Source of the DNA: Cellulomonas persica
Lineage (GTDB): Bacteria > Actinomycetota > Actinomycetes > Actinomycetales > Cellulomonadaceae
Direction: 5' to 3'
Assembly (NCBI RefSeq): GCF_007989825.1
Contig: NZ_BJUA01000005.1
Location: 204,896-268,895, forward strand
Length of the DNA: 64,000 bases
Under the pieces are notes generated by a model. The model searched no databases. It was not told where the DNA came from and saw only the letters and a program-made list of their open reading frames with translations. Both the position numbers and the translations under genes were made by a program. Position 1 is the first letter of the stretch; the number at the start of each line of letters is the position of its first letter. Below, in pieces: positions 1 through 8,930 of this stretch.

Positions 1-764
1 TCGTCGCGATGCTGTACCTCGCGACCGAGCGCGTCAGCTGGGTCGTCATCGGCCTGCTCATGTTCGTGGGCGGCGCGATGGTCGCCGCGACCGCGTTCGC
101 GCACGTCGGCGCGCGGTTCGACGTGTGGCTGCACGCGCTCGACCCGGAGATCTTCGACCGCGCGCCCGGCGGGTCGGGCCAGCTGGTGCGCGGGCTGTTC
201 GGCATGGCGAGCGGCGGCCTGTTCGGCACCGGGTGGGGCGACGGCCGGCCGGACCTCGTGCCGTACGCCGAGTCCGACTTCATCGTCGCGTCGCTCGGTG
301 AGGAGCTCGGCCTGACGGGCCTGCTCGCGATCCTCATGCTGTACGCCGTCCTCACGCAGCGCGGCATGCGCGCCGCGATCGGCGTGCGCGACGGGTTCGG
401 CAAGCTGCTCGCGGGCGGTCTGGCGTTCGTGGTGGCGTGGCAGTGCTTCGTCGTCGTCGGGGGCGTCACGCGGCTCATCCCGCTGACGGGCCTGACCACG
501 CCGTTCCTCGCGTACGGCGGCTCGAGCCTGCTCGCGAACTGGATCATCGTCGCGCTGCTGCTCCGGATCTCGAACGACGCGCGTCGTCCCGCCCCCGCCG
601 CACGCGGCCTGCGTCCCGACGAGCCGCTGCCCGACGACCTGCTCGACGACGTGCCCGACGAGCCCGACGACGCCGTGCCGGTCCGCGTCTCGGCGAGGGG
701 CGAGCACCCCGTGGGCGCCGAGCCCGACGAGCACCCGACCGAGCGGATCGGGCGGCTGTCGTGA
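1..764 (+). CDS. rodA: RodA/FtsW-type glycosyltransferase, C-terminal part (cut by window start)
   Basis: This is the C-terminal half of a SEDS-family peptidoglycan polymerase; the reading frame runs in from before base 1. Several hydrophobic helices are visible. The family-typical motifs GEELGLTG (about base 298) and the segment with PFLAYGGSS near base 505 are present, followed by a proline/aspartate-rich cytoplasmic tail. SEDS proteins polymerise lipid II and work with a class B PBP; the neighbour pbpA, joined by a 4-base overlap (GTGA), fits that partner. RodA rather than FtsW is inferred from synteny with rodA-pbpA-pknA-pknB of other actinobacteria. The N-terminus is outside the window. 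Confidence 0.9.
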   Translation, partial: VAMLYLATERVSWVVIGLLMFVGGAMVAATAFAHVGARFDVWLHALDPEIFDRAPGGSGQLVRGLFGMASGGLFGTGWGDGRPDLVPYAESDFIVASLGEELGLTGLLAILMLYAVLTQRGMRAAIGVRDGFGKLLAGGLAFVVAWQCFVVVGGVTRLIPLTGLTTPFLAYGGSSLLANWIIVALLLRISNDARRPAPAARGLRPDEPLPDDLLDDVPDEPDDAVPVRVSARGEHPVGAEPDEHPTERIGRLS

Positions 765-2212
765 ACACTCCCCTGCGCCGCGTCGCGACCGTCATGCTCG
801 TGATGTTCCTGGCCCTCATGGGCTCGGCCACGTGGGTGCAGTACGTCCAGGCACCCGACCTCAACGCCGACTCGCGCAACGTGCGCACGCTGTACCGCGA
901 GTACGGGAACGCGCGCGGGCCGATCGTCGTCGCGGGTGAGGCGATCGCGCAGTCCGTGAAGGTCGACGACCCGTTCGGCTACCAGCGCCAGTACACCGAC
1001 GGCGAGCTGTACTCCGCGGTCACGGGCTTCTACTCGATCGTCAACGGCAGCTCGCAGCTCGAGCACGCCGCGAACGACCAGCTCACGGGCCGCAGCGACC
1101 AGCTGTTCTTCTCGCGCCTGCGGGACATCATCACGGGCCGCAAGCCCGAGGGCGCCGCGGTCGAGACGACCCTGCTCGCGGCCGCGCAGCGCGCCGCACG
1201 GGAGGGCCTGGGGGACCAGCACGGTGCGGTCGTCGCGATCGAGCCGAGCACGGGGCGGATCCTGGCGATGGTCTCGACCCCGGGGTTCGACCCGAACGCG
1301 CTCGCGACGCACGACTCGGCGGCGGCGAGCGCCGTCTACGCCGAGCTCGCCGCCGCCGACGGCAACCCGCTGCGCAGCAACGCGACGCTCGAGACGTACC
1401 CGCCGGGGTCGACGTTCAAGCTCGTCACGGCCGCCGCGGCGCTCGAGAGCGGCGAGTACGACGCGAGCACCACGCTGCCCGCGCCCGTCACCCTCGACCT
1501 GCCGCAGACCACGGCGACGATCGGCAACTTCGGCGGCGGCGGCTGCGGCAGCAACCCGATCACGCTGGCCGACGCGCTGCGCGTCTCGTGCAACACCGCG
1601 TTCGCCCAGCTGGGAATGGACGTCGGCGACGACGCGCTGCGCGAGCAGGCGGAGCGATTCGGGTTCGACGACGCGTCGCTGACCATCCCGATGCGCGTCG
1701 TCGCGAGCCGCTTCCCGCAGGACCCGAACGCGCCGCAGACCGCGCAGTCGGCGATCGGGCAGTTCGACGTCGCGGCCACGCCCCTGCAGATGGCGATGGT
1801 GTCCGCCGCGATCGCGAACGACGGCAAGCTCATGCGTCCCTACGTCGTCGACCGCGTGCGCGCCGCGAACCTGTCGGTCGTCTCGCAGACCGAGCCCGAG
1901 CAGCTGTCGACCGCGGTCTCGCCCGGGACCGCCGCACAGCTCACCGACATGATGGTCGGCGTCGTCGAGAGCGGGTCCGGCACGGCGGCGAAGATCTCGG
2001 GCGTGCAGGTCGCCGGCAAGACCGGCACCGCCCAGACCTCGTCGGAGGCCGCGCCGCACGCGTGGTTCACCGCGTTCGCCCCCGCAGACGACCCGCAGGT
2101 CGCCGTCGCGGTGCTCGTCGAGCACGGCGGCTCCGCGGGCTCCGAGGCGACCGGTGGCCGCGTCGCCGCGCCGATCGCGCGCGCCGTGATCCAGGCGGTG
2201 CTCGGCTCATGA
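761..2212 (+). CDS. pbpA: Penicillin-binding protein, class B transpeptidase (PbpA)
   Basis: Peptidoglycan DD-transpeptidase, 483 residues. The GTG start at 761 overlaps the rodA stop, which decides the start. It has an N-terminal signal anchor (about residues 5-25), a dimerisation region, and a transpeptidase domain with the three active-site motifs: STFK (nucleophile Ser about 217), SCN and KTGTAQ. It is membrane-anchored and acts outside the cell with RodA during elongation. The length suits actinobacterial PbpA (about 490). The stop overlaps the pknA start (ATGA), so the operon is translationally coupled. Confidence 0.93.
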   Translation: MNTPLRRVATVMLVMFLALMGSATWVQYVQAPDLNADSRNVRTLYREYGNARGPIVVAGEAIAQSVKVDDPFGYQRQYTDGELYSAVTGFYSIVNGSSQLEHAANDQLTGRSDQLFFSRLRDIITGRKPEGAAVETTLLAAAQRAAREGLGDQHGAVVAIEPSTGRILAMVSTPGFDPNALATHDSAAASAVYAELAAADGNPLRSNATLETYPPGSTFKLVTAAAALESGEYDASTTLPAPVTLDLPQTTATIGNFGGGGCGSNPITLADALRVSCNTAFAQLGMDVGDDALREQAERFGFDDASLTIPMRVVASRFPQDPNAPQTAQSAIGQFDVAATPLQMAMVSAAIANDGKLMRPYVVDRVRAANLSVVSQTEPEQLSTAVSPGTAAQLTDMMVGVVESGSGTAAKISGVQVAGKTGTAQTSSEAAPHAWFTAFAPADDPQVAVAVLVEHGGSAGSEATGGRVAAPIARAVIQAVLGS

Positions 2213-3702
2213 GGACCACCGCGGGCATCGCGCTCGGCAACCGCTACCGGCTGATCAAGCAGATCGCCGTCGGCGGCATGGGCGAGGTCTGGGAGGGGTA
2301 CGACGAGTCCCTCGTGCGACCCGTCGCGGTCAAGGTGCTCAAGCAGGAGTTCGCCGGCGACCAGGGCTTCCTCGAGCGGTTCCGCACCGAGGCACGCAAC
2401 TCCGCGTCGCTGTCGCACGCGAACATCGCCCAGCTCTTCGACTACGGCGAGCAGGACGGCTCGTCGTACCTCGTCATGGAGCTCGTGACCGGCGAACCGC
2501 TGTCCGACCTGCTCGAACGCGAGCCCGTCCTGCCCGTGCGCCGGCTCCTGCCGATCCTCGCGCAGACCGCGCGCGGACTGCACGCCGCGCACGAGGCCGG
2601 TGTGGTGCACCGCGACGTCAAGCCCGGCAACATCCTGCTGGGCCGCGGCGGGCGCGTGAAGATCACCGACTTCGGGGTCTCGCTCGCGCGCAACCAGATG
2701 ACCATGACCGCGACCGGCATGGTCATGGGGACCGCGCAGTACCTGTCGCCCGAGCAGGCCGTCGGCCGGCCCGCGACGCCGCTGTCCGACCTGTACTCCC
2801 TCGGGATCATCGCCTACGAGGCGCTCGTCGGGCACCGCCCGTTCACCGGCCCCACCGCGGTCGACATCGCGGTCGCGCACGTCAACACGCCCGTGCCGCC
2901 GCTGCCCGCGGCGGTCGAGCCGCGTCTCGCGGCCCTCGTCATGCGCCTGCTGTCGAAGGACCCCGCGCAGCGGCCGACCTCGGGCGCCGCGCTCGCGCGC
3001 GAGCTCGACCGGCTCATGCCGCGCACCCCGCCGAGCGGCGTGCCGATGGTCGTGACGACCCCGCCCGCCCGGCCGTTGACCCCGCCGCGGCCCGCGACGC
3101 CCGTCGGCGTGCCGCCGGGCACCCCGCCGCCGCCCCCACCCTCGTCCATCGCGCCCTCGTCGGGACAGGGCTCGTCGGGACAGGTCTCGTCGGCACGGGG
3201 CTCGTCGGGACAGGTCTCGTCGGGACAGGGCTCGTCGGGACAGGGCTCGTCGGGACAGGGCTCGTCGGGACAGGGCTCGTCGGTCCCCGGCGGCACTCCC
3301 CCGGTCCCGCCGCCGCCGTCCTACCCGCCGCGCCACGACGTGCGACCGGACTCGACGCCGCTGCGCTCGCGCCGCTCGGTGTCGAGCGGCGGCGCCCGGT
3401 CCGGCGCCGGTCGCTCGGTGACCTCGAGCCGCCTCCGCATGCAGGGCTCCGGGCCCCGGATCGGCCGGTTCGGCCGGCTGAGCTGGCCGGTGCTCGCGCT
3501 CGTCCTGCTGCTCGGCGCGCTGCTCGGCGCCGCCCTCGCGGGGCAGCTGACCAAGGCCGACGGCCCGTACGATCAGGACCGTCTCGCCCGTATCGTGACC
3601 TGGACGTCCGTCAGGGCGACCCCCTCAGGTGGGATGATCGCCCCGGACGTCACCCCTGTGCGCGTCAGCCAGGGAACCCAGACGGAAGTGAAGGACGCCT
3701 AG
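2209..3702 (+). CDS. pknA: Serine/threonine protein kinase PknA
   Basis: Membrane-bound Hanks-type kinase, 497 residues. The kinase domain covers about residues 10-270, with catalytic Lys about 42, HRDVKPGN (Asp about 136) and DFG. A proline- and serine-rich juxtamembrane linker follows, then one membrane helix near residues 425-445 and a short extracellular tail without PASTA domains. Within the linker eight 15-base units (3156-3275) encode an SSGQG-type repeat. The ATG at 2209 overlaps the pbpA stop. The downstream pknB starts inside its stop codon (TAGTG). In mycobacteria PknA and PknB phosphorylate cell-division and wall-synthesis proteins; the same role is inferred here from order and architecture. 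Confidence 0.92.
   Translation: MRTTAGIALGNRYRLIKQIAVGGMGEVWEGYDESLVRPVAVKVLKQEFAGDQGFLERFRTEARNSASLSHANIAQLFDYGEQDGSSYLVMELVTGEPLSDLLEREPVLPVRRLLPILAQTARGLHAAHEAGVVHRDVKPGNILLGRGGRVKITDFGVSLARNQMTMTATGMVMGTAQYLSPEQAVGRPATPLSDLYSLGIIAYEALVGHRPFTGPTAVDIAVAHVNTPVPPLPAAVEPRLAALVMRLLSKDPAQRPTSGAALARELDRLMPRTPPSGVPMVVTTPPARPLTPPRPATPVGVPPGTPPPPPPSSIAPSSGQGSSGQVSSARGSSGQVSSGQGSSGQGSSGQGSSGQGSSVPGGTPPVPPPPSYPPRHDVRPDSTPLRSRRSVSSGGARSGAGRSVTSSRLRMQGSGPRIGRFGRLSWPVLALVLLLGALLGAALAGQLTKADGPYDQDRLARIVTWTSVRATPSGGMIAPDVTPVRVSQGTQTEVKDA
3156..3275 (+). repeat. 15-bp tandem repeat in pknA (eight units)
   Basis: Eight head-to-tail 15-base units of the form CTCGTCGGGACAGGG lie in frame, so each adds five residues (mostly SSGQG) to the PknA linker. 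Units 1, 5, 6, 7 and 8 are identical. Units 2 and 4 differ by the last base and unit 3 by a few. A ninth partial unit follows at 3276. Near-identity suggests recent expansion, and copy number may vary between strains without shifting the frame. Confidence 0.93.
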
Positions 3703-5717
3703 TGGTGGACAGCGGACCCCGCATCCTCGCCGGTCGGTACGAGGTCGGTGAGCTCATCGGCCGCGGCGGCATGGCCGAGGTGCACATCGGGCACGACACG
3801 CGGCTGGGCCGGACCGTCGCGATCAAGATCCTGCGCTCCGACCTCGCCCGCGACCCGTCGTTCCAGAACCGGTTCCGCCGCGAGGCGCAGGCCGCGGCGG
3901 CGCTCAACCACCCGGCGATCGTGGCCGTGTACGACACGGGCGAGGACGTGTTCACCGAGCCCACGGGCGTCGTCGCGCACGTGCCGTTCATCGTCATGGA
4001 GTACGTCGAGGGCCACACCGTGCGGGACATCCTGCGCGACGGCCACGCGGTGCCGATCGAGGAGGCCGTCGAGATCACGATCGGCGTGCTCTCGGCGCTC
4101 GAGTACTCGCACCACGCGGGCATCGTGCACCGCGACATCAAGCCCGCGAACGTCATGCTCACGCCCACCGGCGCGGTCAAGGTCATGGACTTCGGCATCG
4201 CGCGTGCCGTCGCGGACTCCGCGGCGACCATGACCGCGACGCAGGCCGTGATCGGCACCGCGCAGTACCTGTCGCCCGAGCAGGCCCGCGGCGAGTCCGT
4301 CGACGCGCGCTCCGACCTGTACTCCACGGGCTGCCTGCTGTTCGAGCTGCTCACCGGCCGGCCGCCGTTCACGGGTGACTCGCTCGTCTCGGTCGCGTAC
4401 CAGCACGTGCGCGAGGCCGCGCCGGTCCCGAGCTCGCTCGCGTCCGACGTGCCCGAGGCGCTCGACCGCATCACCATGAAGGCCCTGACCAAGGACCGCG
4501 ACCAGCGCTACCCGAACGCGGCCGAGTTCCGCTCGGACCTCGAGGCCGTCCTGCGCGGCGGCGTGGTCGGCGCGCCCCCGGTGGGCACCGCGATGGTCGC
4601 GGCGGTCCCGGCGGCGGAGGCCACGCAGGTCATGGCGCCGGCGACCGCCACGCAGGCGTTCCCGCCCGCCGCGACGCCGTGGGGGTCCACGGGCCTGACC
4701 GCCGTCGCAGCCGAGACCCCGCCGGTCGACGAGGACGAGAACAAGCGCCCGTGGCTCATCTGGGTGCTCGTCGCGATCGCGGTGCTCGCCGTCGCGGGGA
4801 TCGTCGCGCTGCTCGTCGCGAACAGCGGCGACGACACCGCCAAGCAGGTCGAGGTGCCGACGCTCGTCGGGCTCACGGAGGACGACGCGAAAGCGGCGAT
4901 CCTCGCGGCCGACCTGGTGGTCGGCAAGCGCACCACCGAGCCGTCGGACAAGCCGCAGGGCGAGGTCATCAGCAGCAACCCCGCCGAGGGCACGCTCGTC
5001 GACACCGAGACGCGCGTCGACTACGTGCTGTCGTCGGGCCCGGACTCCGTCGAGATCGAGGACGTCTCGGGACGCACCGAGGGGCAGGCCGAGCAGATCC
5101 TCGAGGGTCAGGGCCTCAAGGTGAACGGCGACCGCCAGGAGGACAACAACCCGAACTTCCCGAAGGGCCAGGTCACCAAGACCGACCCGGCCGCGGGGGA
5201 GACGGTCGACGCGGGCTCGTCGGTCACGCTGTTCGTCTCGACGGGCAACGTCGAGCTGCCGGACCTCGTGGGCAAGACCCAGGACGAGGCGCTCGACATC
5301 CTGGCCGACCTCAAGCTCGTCTCGTCGGTCCGCGAGGTCACGACGACCGAGAAGGAGGCCGGGACGGTGCTCAGCCAGGACCGTCAGGCGGGCCTGGTCT
5401 CGCAGGGGACGCGCGTGACGATCGAGGTCGCGGTCGCGCCCGAGACCGCCATCGTGCCGAAGCTCGAGAACATGACGTACTCCGAGGCCGTCCAGGCGCT
5501 CGCCGCGCTGGGCCTGACCAACGTCCAGAAGCAGGAGGACGGCTCCGACCGCGAGGCCGGCCGCGTGCTGTTCACCGACCCGAACGCGGGCACCGAGGTC
5601 GAGCTCGACCAGCTGATCATCATCCACGTCTCGGCCGGCCCGCAGCAGCCGCCACCCGACCCGGACCCGGGCACCTCCGAGGAGCCAGACCCGGGTGACG
5701 GGAACGACCAGGGCTGA
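3702..5717 (+). CDS. pknB: Serine/threonine protein kinase PknB with four PASTA domains
   Basis: Membrane sensor kinase, 671 residues. The kinase domain (about 12-280) has catalytic Lys42, HRDIKPAN (Asp about 145) and DFG. A threonine-containing segment with TMTAT lies in the activation loop. One membrane helix spans about 347-370 and four PASTA repeats follow (about 383-650), which in this family bind muropeptides or lipid II. The GTG start lies within the pknA stop (TAGTG); a second GTG follows at once. In Mycobacterium PknB phosphorylates the MviN pseudokinase, and a homologous pseudokinase lies at 51994-54018 in this window. Confidence 0.94.
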   Translation: MVDSGPRILAGRYEVGELIGRGGMAEVHIGHDTRLGRTVAIKILRSDLARDPSFQNRFRREAQAAAALNHPAIVAVYDTGEDVFTEPTGVVAHVPFIVMEYVEGHTVRDILRDGHAVPIEEAVEITIGVLSALEYSHHAGIVHRDIKPANVMLTPTGAVKVMDFGIARAVADSAATMTATQAVIGTAQYLSPEQARGESVDARSDLYSTGCLLFELLTGRPPFTGDSLVSVAYQHVREAAPVPSSLASDVPEALDRITMKALTKDRDQRYPNAAEFRSDLEAVLRGGVVGAPPVGTAMVAAVPAAEATQVMAPATATQAFPPAATPWGSTGLTAVAAETPPVDEDENKRPWLIWVLVAIAVLAVAGIVALLVANSGDDTAKQVEVPTLVGLTEDDAKAAILAADLVVGKRTTEPSDKPQGEVISSNPAEGTLVDTETRVDYVLSSGPDSVEIEDVSGRTEGQAEQILEGQGLKVNGDRQEDNNPNFPKGQVTKTDPAAGETVDAGSSVTLFVSTGNVELPDLVGKTQDEALDILADLKLVSSVREVTTTEKEAGTVLSQDRQAGLVSQGTRVTIEVAVAPETAIVPKLENMTYSEAVQALAALGLTNVQKQEDGSDREAGRVLFTDPNAGTEVELDQLIIIHVSAGPQQPPPDPDPGTSEEPDPGDGNDQG

Positions 5718-5738
5718 CCCTGACGGGACCCGCAAGCA

Positions 5739-5800
5739 CGACGACCCCGCGGGTGCGCCGGATCTGAGCGTTCAGATCCCGCGCAGACGCGGGGTCGTCG
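5739..5800. terminator. Nested inverted repeat between convergent pknB and pabA
   Basis: A perfect 13-base inverted repeat (5739-5751 with 5788-5800) encloses a second perfect 8-base hairpin (5760-5767 with 5772-5779, loop GCGT). It lies in the 107-base gap between two convergent genes, so it most likely ends transcription from both sides. No U-tract is visible on either strand. Confidence 0.6.
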
Positions 5801-5824
5801 CCGTTCGGGGGCTGTGCGAGGGTG

Positions 5825-6451
5825 TTACAGGCGGACCAGGGGGTGCAGGCCCGCCGAGCGGGCGACCGCCTCGTCGTCCCCGCACGCCTGGAGCCAGTTG
5901 GCCAGCAGGCGGTGACCGCCCTCGGTCAGCACGGACTCGGGGTGGAACTGCACGCCGTACAGCGGCAGGGTGCGGTGCTGCAGGCCCATGATCACGTCGC
6001 CCGTGCGGGCGGTCACGACGAGCTCGTCGGACACCGTCCCGTTGACCACCGCGAGCGAGTGGTACCGCGTCGCGGTGAACGGCGACGGCAGGTCCTCGAG
6101 CACGCCCTGGCCCTCGTGCTCGACCGGGCTCGTCTTGCCGTGCATGAGCTCGGGCGCGTGCGTGACGGTGCCGCCGTAGACCTCGCCGAGCGCCTGGTGA
6201 CCCAGGCAGACGCCGAGCATCGGCGTGCCGGTCGCGGCGCAGTCACGGATGACGTCCATGCTCGCGCCGGCCTCGGCGGGCGTCCCCGGGCCGGGCGAGA
6301 CGAGCACGCCGTCGAACTCGGCACGCTCGGCCAGCGGAGGCACGGCGTCGTTGCGCACGACGACGGTCTCGGCACCGAGCTGGTTGAGGTAGCCCACGAT
6401 CGTGTAGACGAACGAGTCGTAGTTGTCGATCACGAGGATCCGGGTCATCAC
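5825..6451 (-). CDS. pabA: Aminodeoxychorismate/anthranilate synthase component II (glutamine amidotransferase)
   Basis: Class I glutamine amidotransferase, 208 residues, which supplies ammonia to chorismate-using synthases for folate (PabA) or tryptophan (TrpG). The catalytic triad is visible: Cys82 in GVCLGH, and His169 and Glu171 in FHPES. The oxyanion motif SPGPG is at about 52-56. The start is GTG at 6451 or ATG at 6448, both overlapping the stop of the upstream 53-residue gene. The partner component I is not in the window, so pabA and trpG cannot be told apart; the position matches Rv0013 of M. tuberculosis. Confidence 0.9.
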   Translation of the reverse strand: MMTRILVIDNYDSFVYTIVGYLNQLGAETVVVRNDAVPPLAERAEFDGVLVSPGPGTPAEAGASMDVIRDCAATGTPMLGVCLGHQALGEVYGGTVTHAPELMHGKTSPVEHEGQGVLEDLPSPFTATRYHSLAVVNGTVSDELVVTARTGDVIMGLQHRTLPLYGVQFHPESVLTEGGHRLLANWLQACGDDEAVARSAGLHPLVRL

Positions 6452-6609
6452 TCACCCACCGTGGTGTCGTTGAAGGGCATGAACGGCGCGACCGCGGGGA
6501 ACACCCACGTGAAGCAGACCGCGAGCACGGCGGCCACGAGGACCGCCACGAGCAGCACGCGCACCAGCACCGGGCCGGGCAGGTGGCGCCAGAGCCAGGC
6601 GTACATCAT
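6448..6609 (-). CDS. Small membrane protein (53 residues)
   Basis: A short ORF of 53 residues begins ATGATG at 6609 and is preceded by a strong ribosome-binding site (AGGAGG, 3 bases before the start). The product has a basic, tryptophan-containing N-terminus (MYAWLWRHL), one hydrophobic helix (about residues 14-36) and a short tail ending in VGE. Its stop overlaps the pabA start, indicating translational coupling in the DUF881-sortase-this gene-pabA operon. Function is unknown; a link to the adjacent sortase is only suggested by position. Confidence 0.72.
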   Translation of the reverse strand: MMYAWLWRHLPGPVLVRVLLVAVLVAAVLAVCFTWVFPAVAPFMPFNDTTVGE

Positions 6610-6673
6610 CGCCTCCTGCGGTCGTCACGACGAACGGCATTCCCACCGGCGAGGGCAGGACCGCCGCGCTCCC

Positions 6674-7468
6674 TCATGATGCGCCCTCGAGCAGCTCGGC
6701 CGGCGTGCCGTCCGCGACGGGCGCCCAGTAGTCGAGCACCGCGTGCACGACGTACCGCTCGCGCGCGGAGAACATCGGGTGGCACGTCGTGAGCGTCAGG
6801 TAGCGCTCGGTGGGGGACTCGCCGGGCTTGCCGGGCACCGGGGCGATGACCTCGGTCTGCGACGGCTTGACGACCTGCCACGACGTCACGCGGTACACGT
6901 ACCAGGTGTCGGTGCCGGGTCCGCCGTCCACGGTCGCCGTGCGCAGCACGATCGGGTCGCCCTCCTGCAGCTCGGCGACGCGGTTGAACGGCTTGGCGAA
7001 CGTGGTCCGGTGGCCGGCGAGCGCGACGTTGCCCAGGCCGCCGGGCATCGCGGTGCCCGGATAGTGCCCGACGCCGAGCACGTCGAGGACCGTCTCGCGG
7101 TCCACGCCCTCGCTGACGGGGCGCTCGGGCTCGCCGTCCCAGCGCGGCACCTGGATCGTCGCGAACGTGACCGCGTGGTCGACCTCGGCCATGACGGGCG
7201 GCTCGTCGTGCCGCTCGGGCGCGACGAGGGGGCCGCTCGACGCGGTGGGCGCGGGGGTCGGGACGGGGATGCGGGGGAGCTCACGGACCACCTCGGCCTG
7301 CGCACGGTTGCCCTGCACGTCGGTCCACCACAGCTGCCACACGAGGAACGCCAGCACGAGCACGCCGAGCGTGATGAGCAGCTCCCCGACGACGCCGAGC
7401 ACGCCGTACGCGACACGCGCGCCACGCGACGGCCGGCGTCGCGCCGGTGCGGACGTCCGGGCGCTCAT
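6674..7468 (-). CDS. Class E sortase
   Basis: Cysteine transpeptidase of 264 residues that attaches surface proteins to the cell wall. It has a cytoplasmic basic N-terminus, a membrane helix (about 20-46) and a sortase beta-barrel with His153 (GHRTTF), nucleophile Cys229 (TLTTCHP) and Arg238 (RERYVVH). The class is inferred from the TLTTC motif and from the location beside pabA and crgA, which is usual for class E sortases. Its start overlaps the DUF881 gene stop by 4 bases. No substrate with a sorting signal is encoded in the window. Confidence 0.9.
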   Translation of the reverse strand: MSARTSAPARRRPSRGARVAYGVLGVVGELLITLGVLVLAFLVWQLWWTDVQGNRAQAEVVRELPRIPVPTPAPTASSGPLVAPERHDEPPVMAEVDHAVTFATIQVPRWDGEPERPVSEGVDRETVLDVLGVGHYPGTAMPGGLGNVALAGHRTTFAKPFNRVAELQEGDPIVLRTATVDGGPGTDTWYVYRVTSWQVVKPSQTEVIAPVPGKPGESPTERYLTLTTCHPMFSARERYVVHAVLDYWAPVADGTPAELLEGAS

Positions 7469-8292
7469 CGCGCCGGTGCGGGGTCGGCGGTCGCCGCGGC
7501 GCCCACCTCGGTGCTCGCGGTGTCGTCGTCCACACCCGGCAGCACGGGCGTGCCCTCCGGGACGGTCGCGTACCGCAGGTCTGTCGAGCCGGAGTACGCG
7601 TCGAGCTCGATCCCGTTCTCGGTCTCGACGGACCAGCCGAGCCCGACGGCCGCGGCGTCCGCGCGGTAGGCGCGCACCTGCGGCGAGTCGCTCAGCGCCG
7701 CGCGGAGCTTGTCGGGGTCACCGATCGCCTGCACGACGTACGGCGGCGAGTACACCTGCCCCTGCAGACGCAGCACGTTGCCGACGCACCGGAACGCGCT
7801 CGTCGAGATCACGCGCTGCCCCATGAGGGACATCGCCTCGGCCCCGCCGGCCCACAGCGCGTTCATCACCGACTGGATGTCCTGCTGGTGCACGACGAGC
7901 ACGTCGGGGCTGATGCCCTCGAGACCGGGCTGGTCCTGCGGGGCGCCGTCCAGCGTGACCGTCAGGCCGGGGCCGGTCACCGGCAGCGCGCCCGACTCGA
8001 CGCGGAAGCCCGTGGGCGGGTCGAGCACGCGCGTGCCCGCCGCGCGCGCGGCGGCCTCGGTGAGCCCGTCGACCTCGCCGCGCAGCTGGTCGACCTCGGC
8101 GGTCAGGTCCTCGACGCGCTCGACCTCCGCGACGGTGAGCTCGCGCAGGTCCTGGGGGTGCCGCTCGGCCTCGTCGGCCTGGGCGAACTTGGCGTTCGCG
8201 GCGAACAGCGCGCCGGACAGCACGAGCACCACGGTCACGGACGCGGTGCCGCGGGGCACGCGTCGGGACGCGCGGTGCGTGCGTTCGGTCAC
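7465..8292 (-). CDS. DUF881 family membrane-anchored protein
   Basis: Protein of 275 residues with a basic N-terminus, one membrane helix (about 15-35), a short coiled-coil stretch (about 48-85) and the extracellular DUF881 domain. The position next to crgA matches Rv0012. Biochemical function is unknown; DUF881 proteins recur in actinobacterial division and sporulation clusters. It is the first gene of the minus-strand operon that ends with pabA. A GTG start at 8292 was chosen. Confidence 0.88.
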   Translation of the reverse strand: MTERTHRASRRVPRGTASVTVVLVLSGALFAANAKFAQADEAERHPQDLRELTVAEVERVEDLTAEVDQLRGEVDGLTEAAARAAGTRVLDPPTGFRVESGALPVTGPGLTVTLDGAPQDQPGLEGISPDVLVVHQQDIQSVMNALWAGGAEAMSLMGQRVISTSAFRCVGNVLRLQGQVYSPPYVVQAIGDPDKLRAALSDSPQVRAYRADAAAVGLGWSVETENGIELDAYSGSTDLRYATVPEGTPVLPGVDDDTASTEVGAAATADPAPAR

Positions 8293-8532
8293 GGCGTCCT
8301 CTCGGGCCGAGGGCTGGGGCGGCCCTGCGGCGTTCGGCGATCAGTGCGGCGGTCGGTGCTGCGCACGGCGCGGGAGAGGCGCACCGGCACGGTATTGTCG
8401 CCCACTACGCTAGGCGATGGTGCCGGTAGCCGATCCGAGGTCGATCCGACCGCTCGATCCGTCCCGTCACCGTCCGACCATCCCGGTGAGGCGGCCGTCC
8501 GACGGGGCCTCGTCGCAGAGCAGGAGATCTCG

Positions 8533-8787
8533 GTGCCCGAGTCGAAGTCGCGCAAGAAGGCCACGTACACGCCTCCGCCGGAGAAGGCGGCCGCCAAGCC
8601 GAGCCCCCGCTGGTGGGTCCCGGTGATGCTCGGGCTCATGGTGCTCGGGCTCGTGTGGATCGTGGTCTTCTACATCGGCCGCTCGACGAGCGGCGCGGAC
8701 CTGCCGCTGCCGATCGGCAGCTGGAACCTGGCCGTCGGCGCGGCCCTGATCATCGCCGGCTTCAGCATGACGACGCGCTGGCGCTGA
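8533..8787 (+). CDS. crgA: Cell division protein CrgA
   Basis: Small integral membrane protein of 84 residues, with a basic N-terminus (PESKSRKK) and two membrane helices (about 28-48 and 62-78) ending in a basic TTRWR tail, as in all CrgA proteins. In mycobacteria CrgA binds FtsZ, FtsQ, FtsI and CwsA and coordinates septum and elongation machinery. The GTG start at 8533 follows GGAG by about six bases. It is transcribed divergently from the DUF881 operon across a 240-base gap. Confidence 0.92.
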   Translation: MPESKSRKKATYTPPPEKAAAKPSPRWWVPVMLGLMVLGLVWIVVFYIGRSTSGADLPLPIGSWNLAVGAALIIAGFSMTTRWR

Positions 8788-8814
8788 GCCCACGGCTCAG
8801 CCCGCCCGCTGCAC

Positions 8815-8858
8815 GCACGAGAGGCGCCGCCCCCACCGGGGGTCGGCGCCTCTCGTGC
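8815..8858 (+). terminator. Strong stem-loop after crgA
   Basis: A 15-base perfect stem (8815-8829 with 8844-8858) is extended by five C:G pairs (8830-8834 with 8838-8842) over a tiny loop. It is very stable and 27 bases after the crgA stop, so it is a likely intrinsic terminator, though without a clear U-run. Confidence 0.8.
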
Positions 8859-8930
8859 GTCCCGGCTTCTCGTGCGTCCGTGCCGGCTGTCCACGCCCGA
8901 TGCCCGGTCATCCCCAGCGGTGGACACAGC

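Noticed and set aside
437..760. Upstream extension of the pbpA frame back to an ATG at 437
   Set aside because: It overlaps rodA and reads as Arg-rich out-of-frame sequence; GTG 761 overlapping the rodA stop gives a proper membrane-anchored PBP.
3156..3275. Possible CRISPR or iteron array
   Set aside because: Fifteen-base units without spacers, in frame inside pknA.
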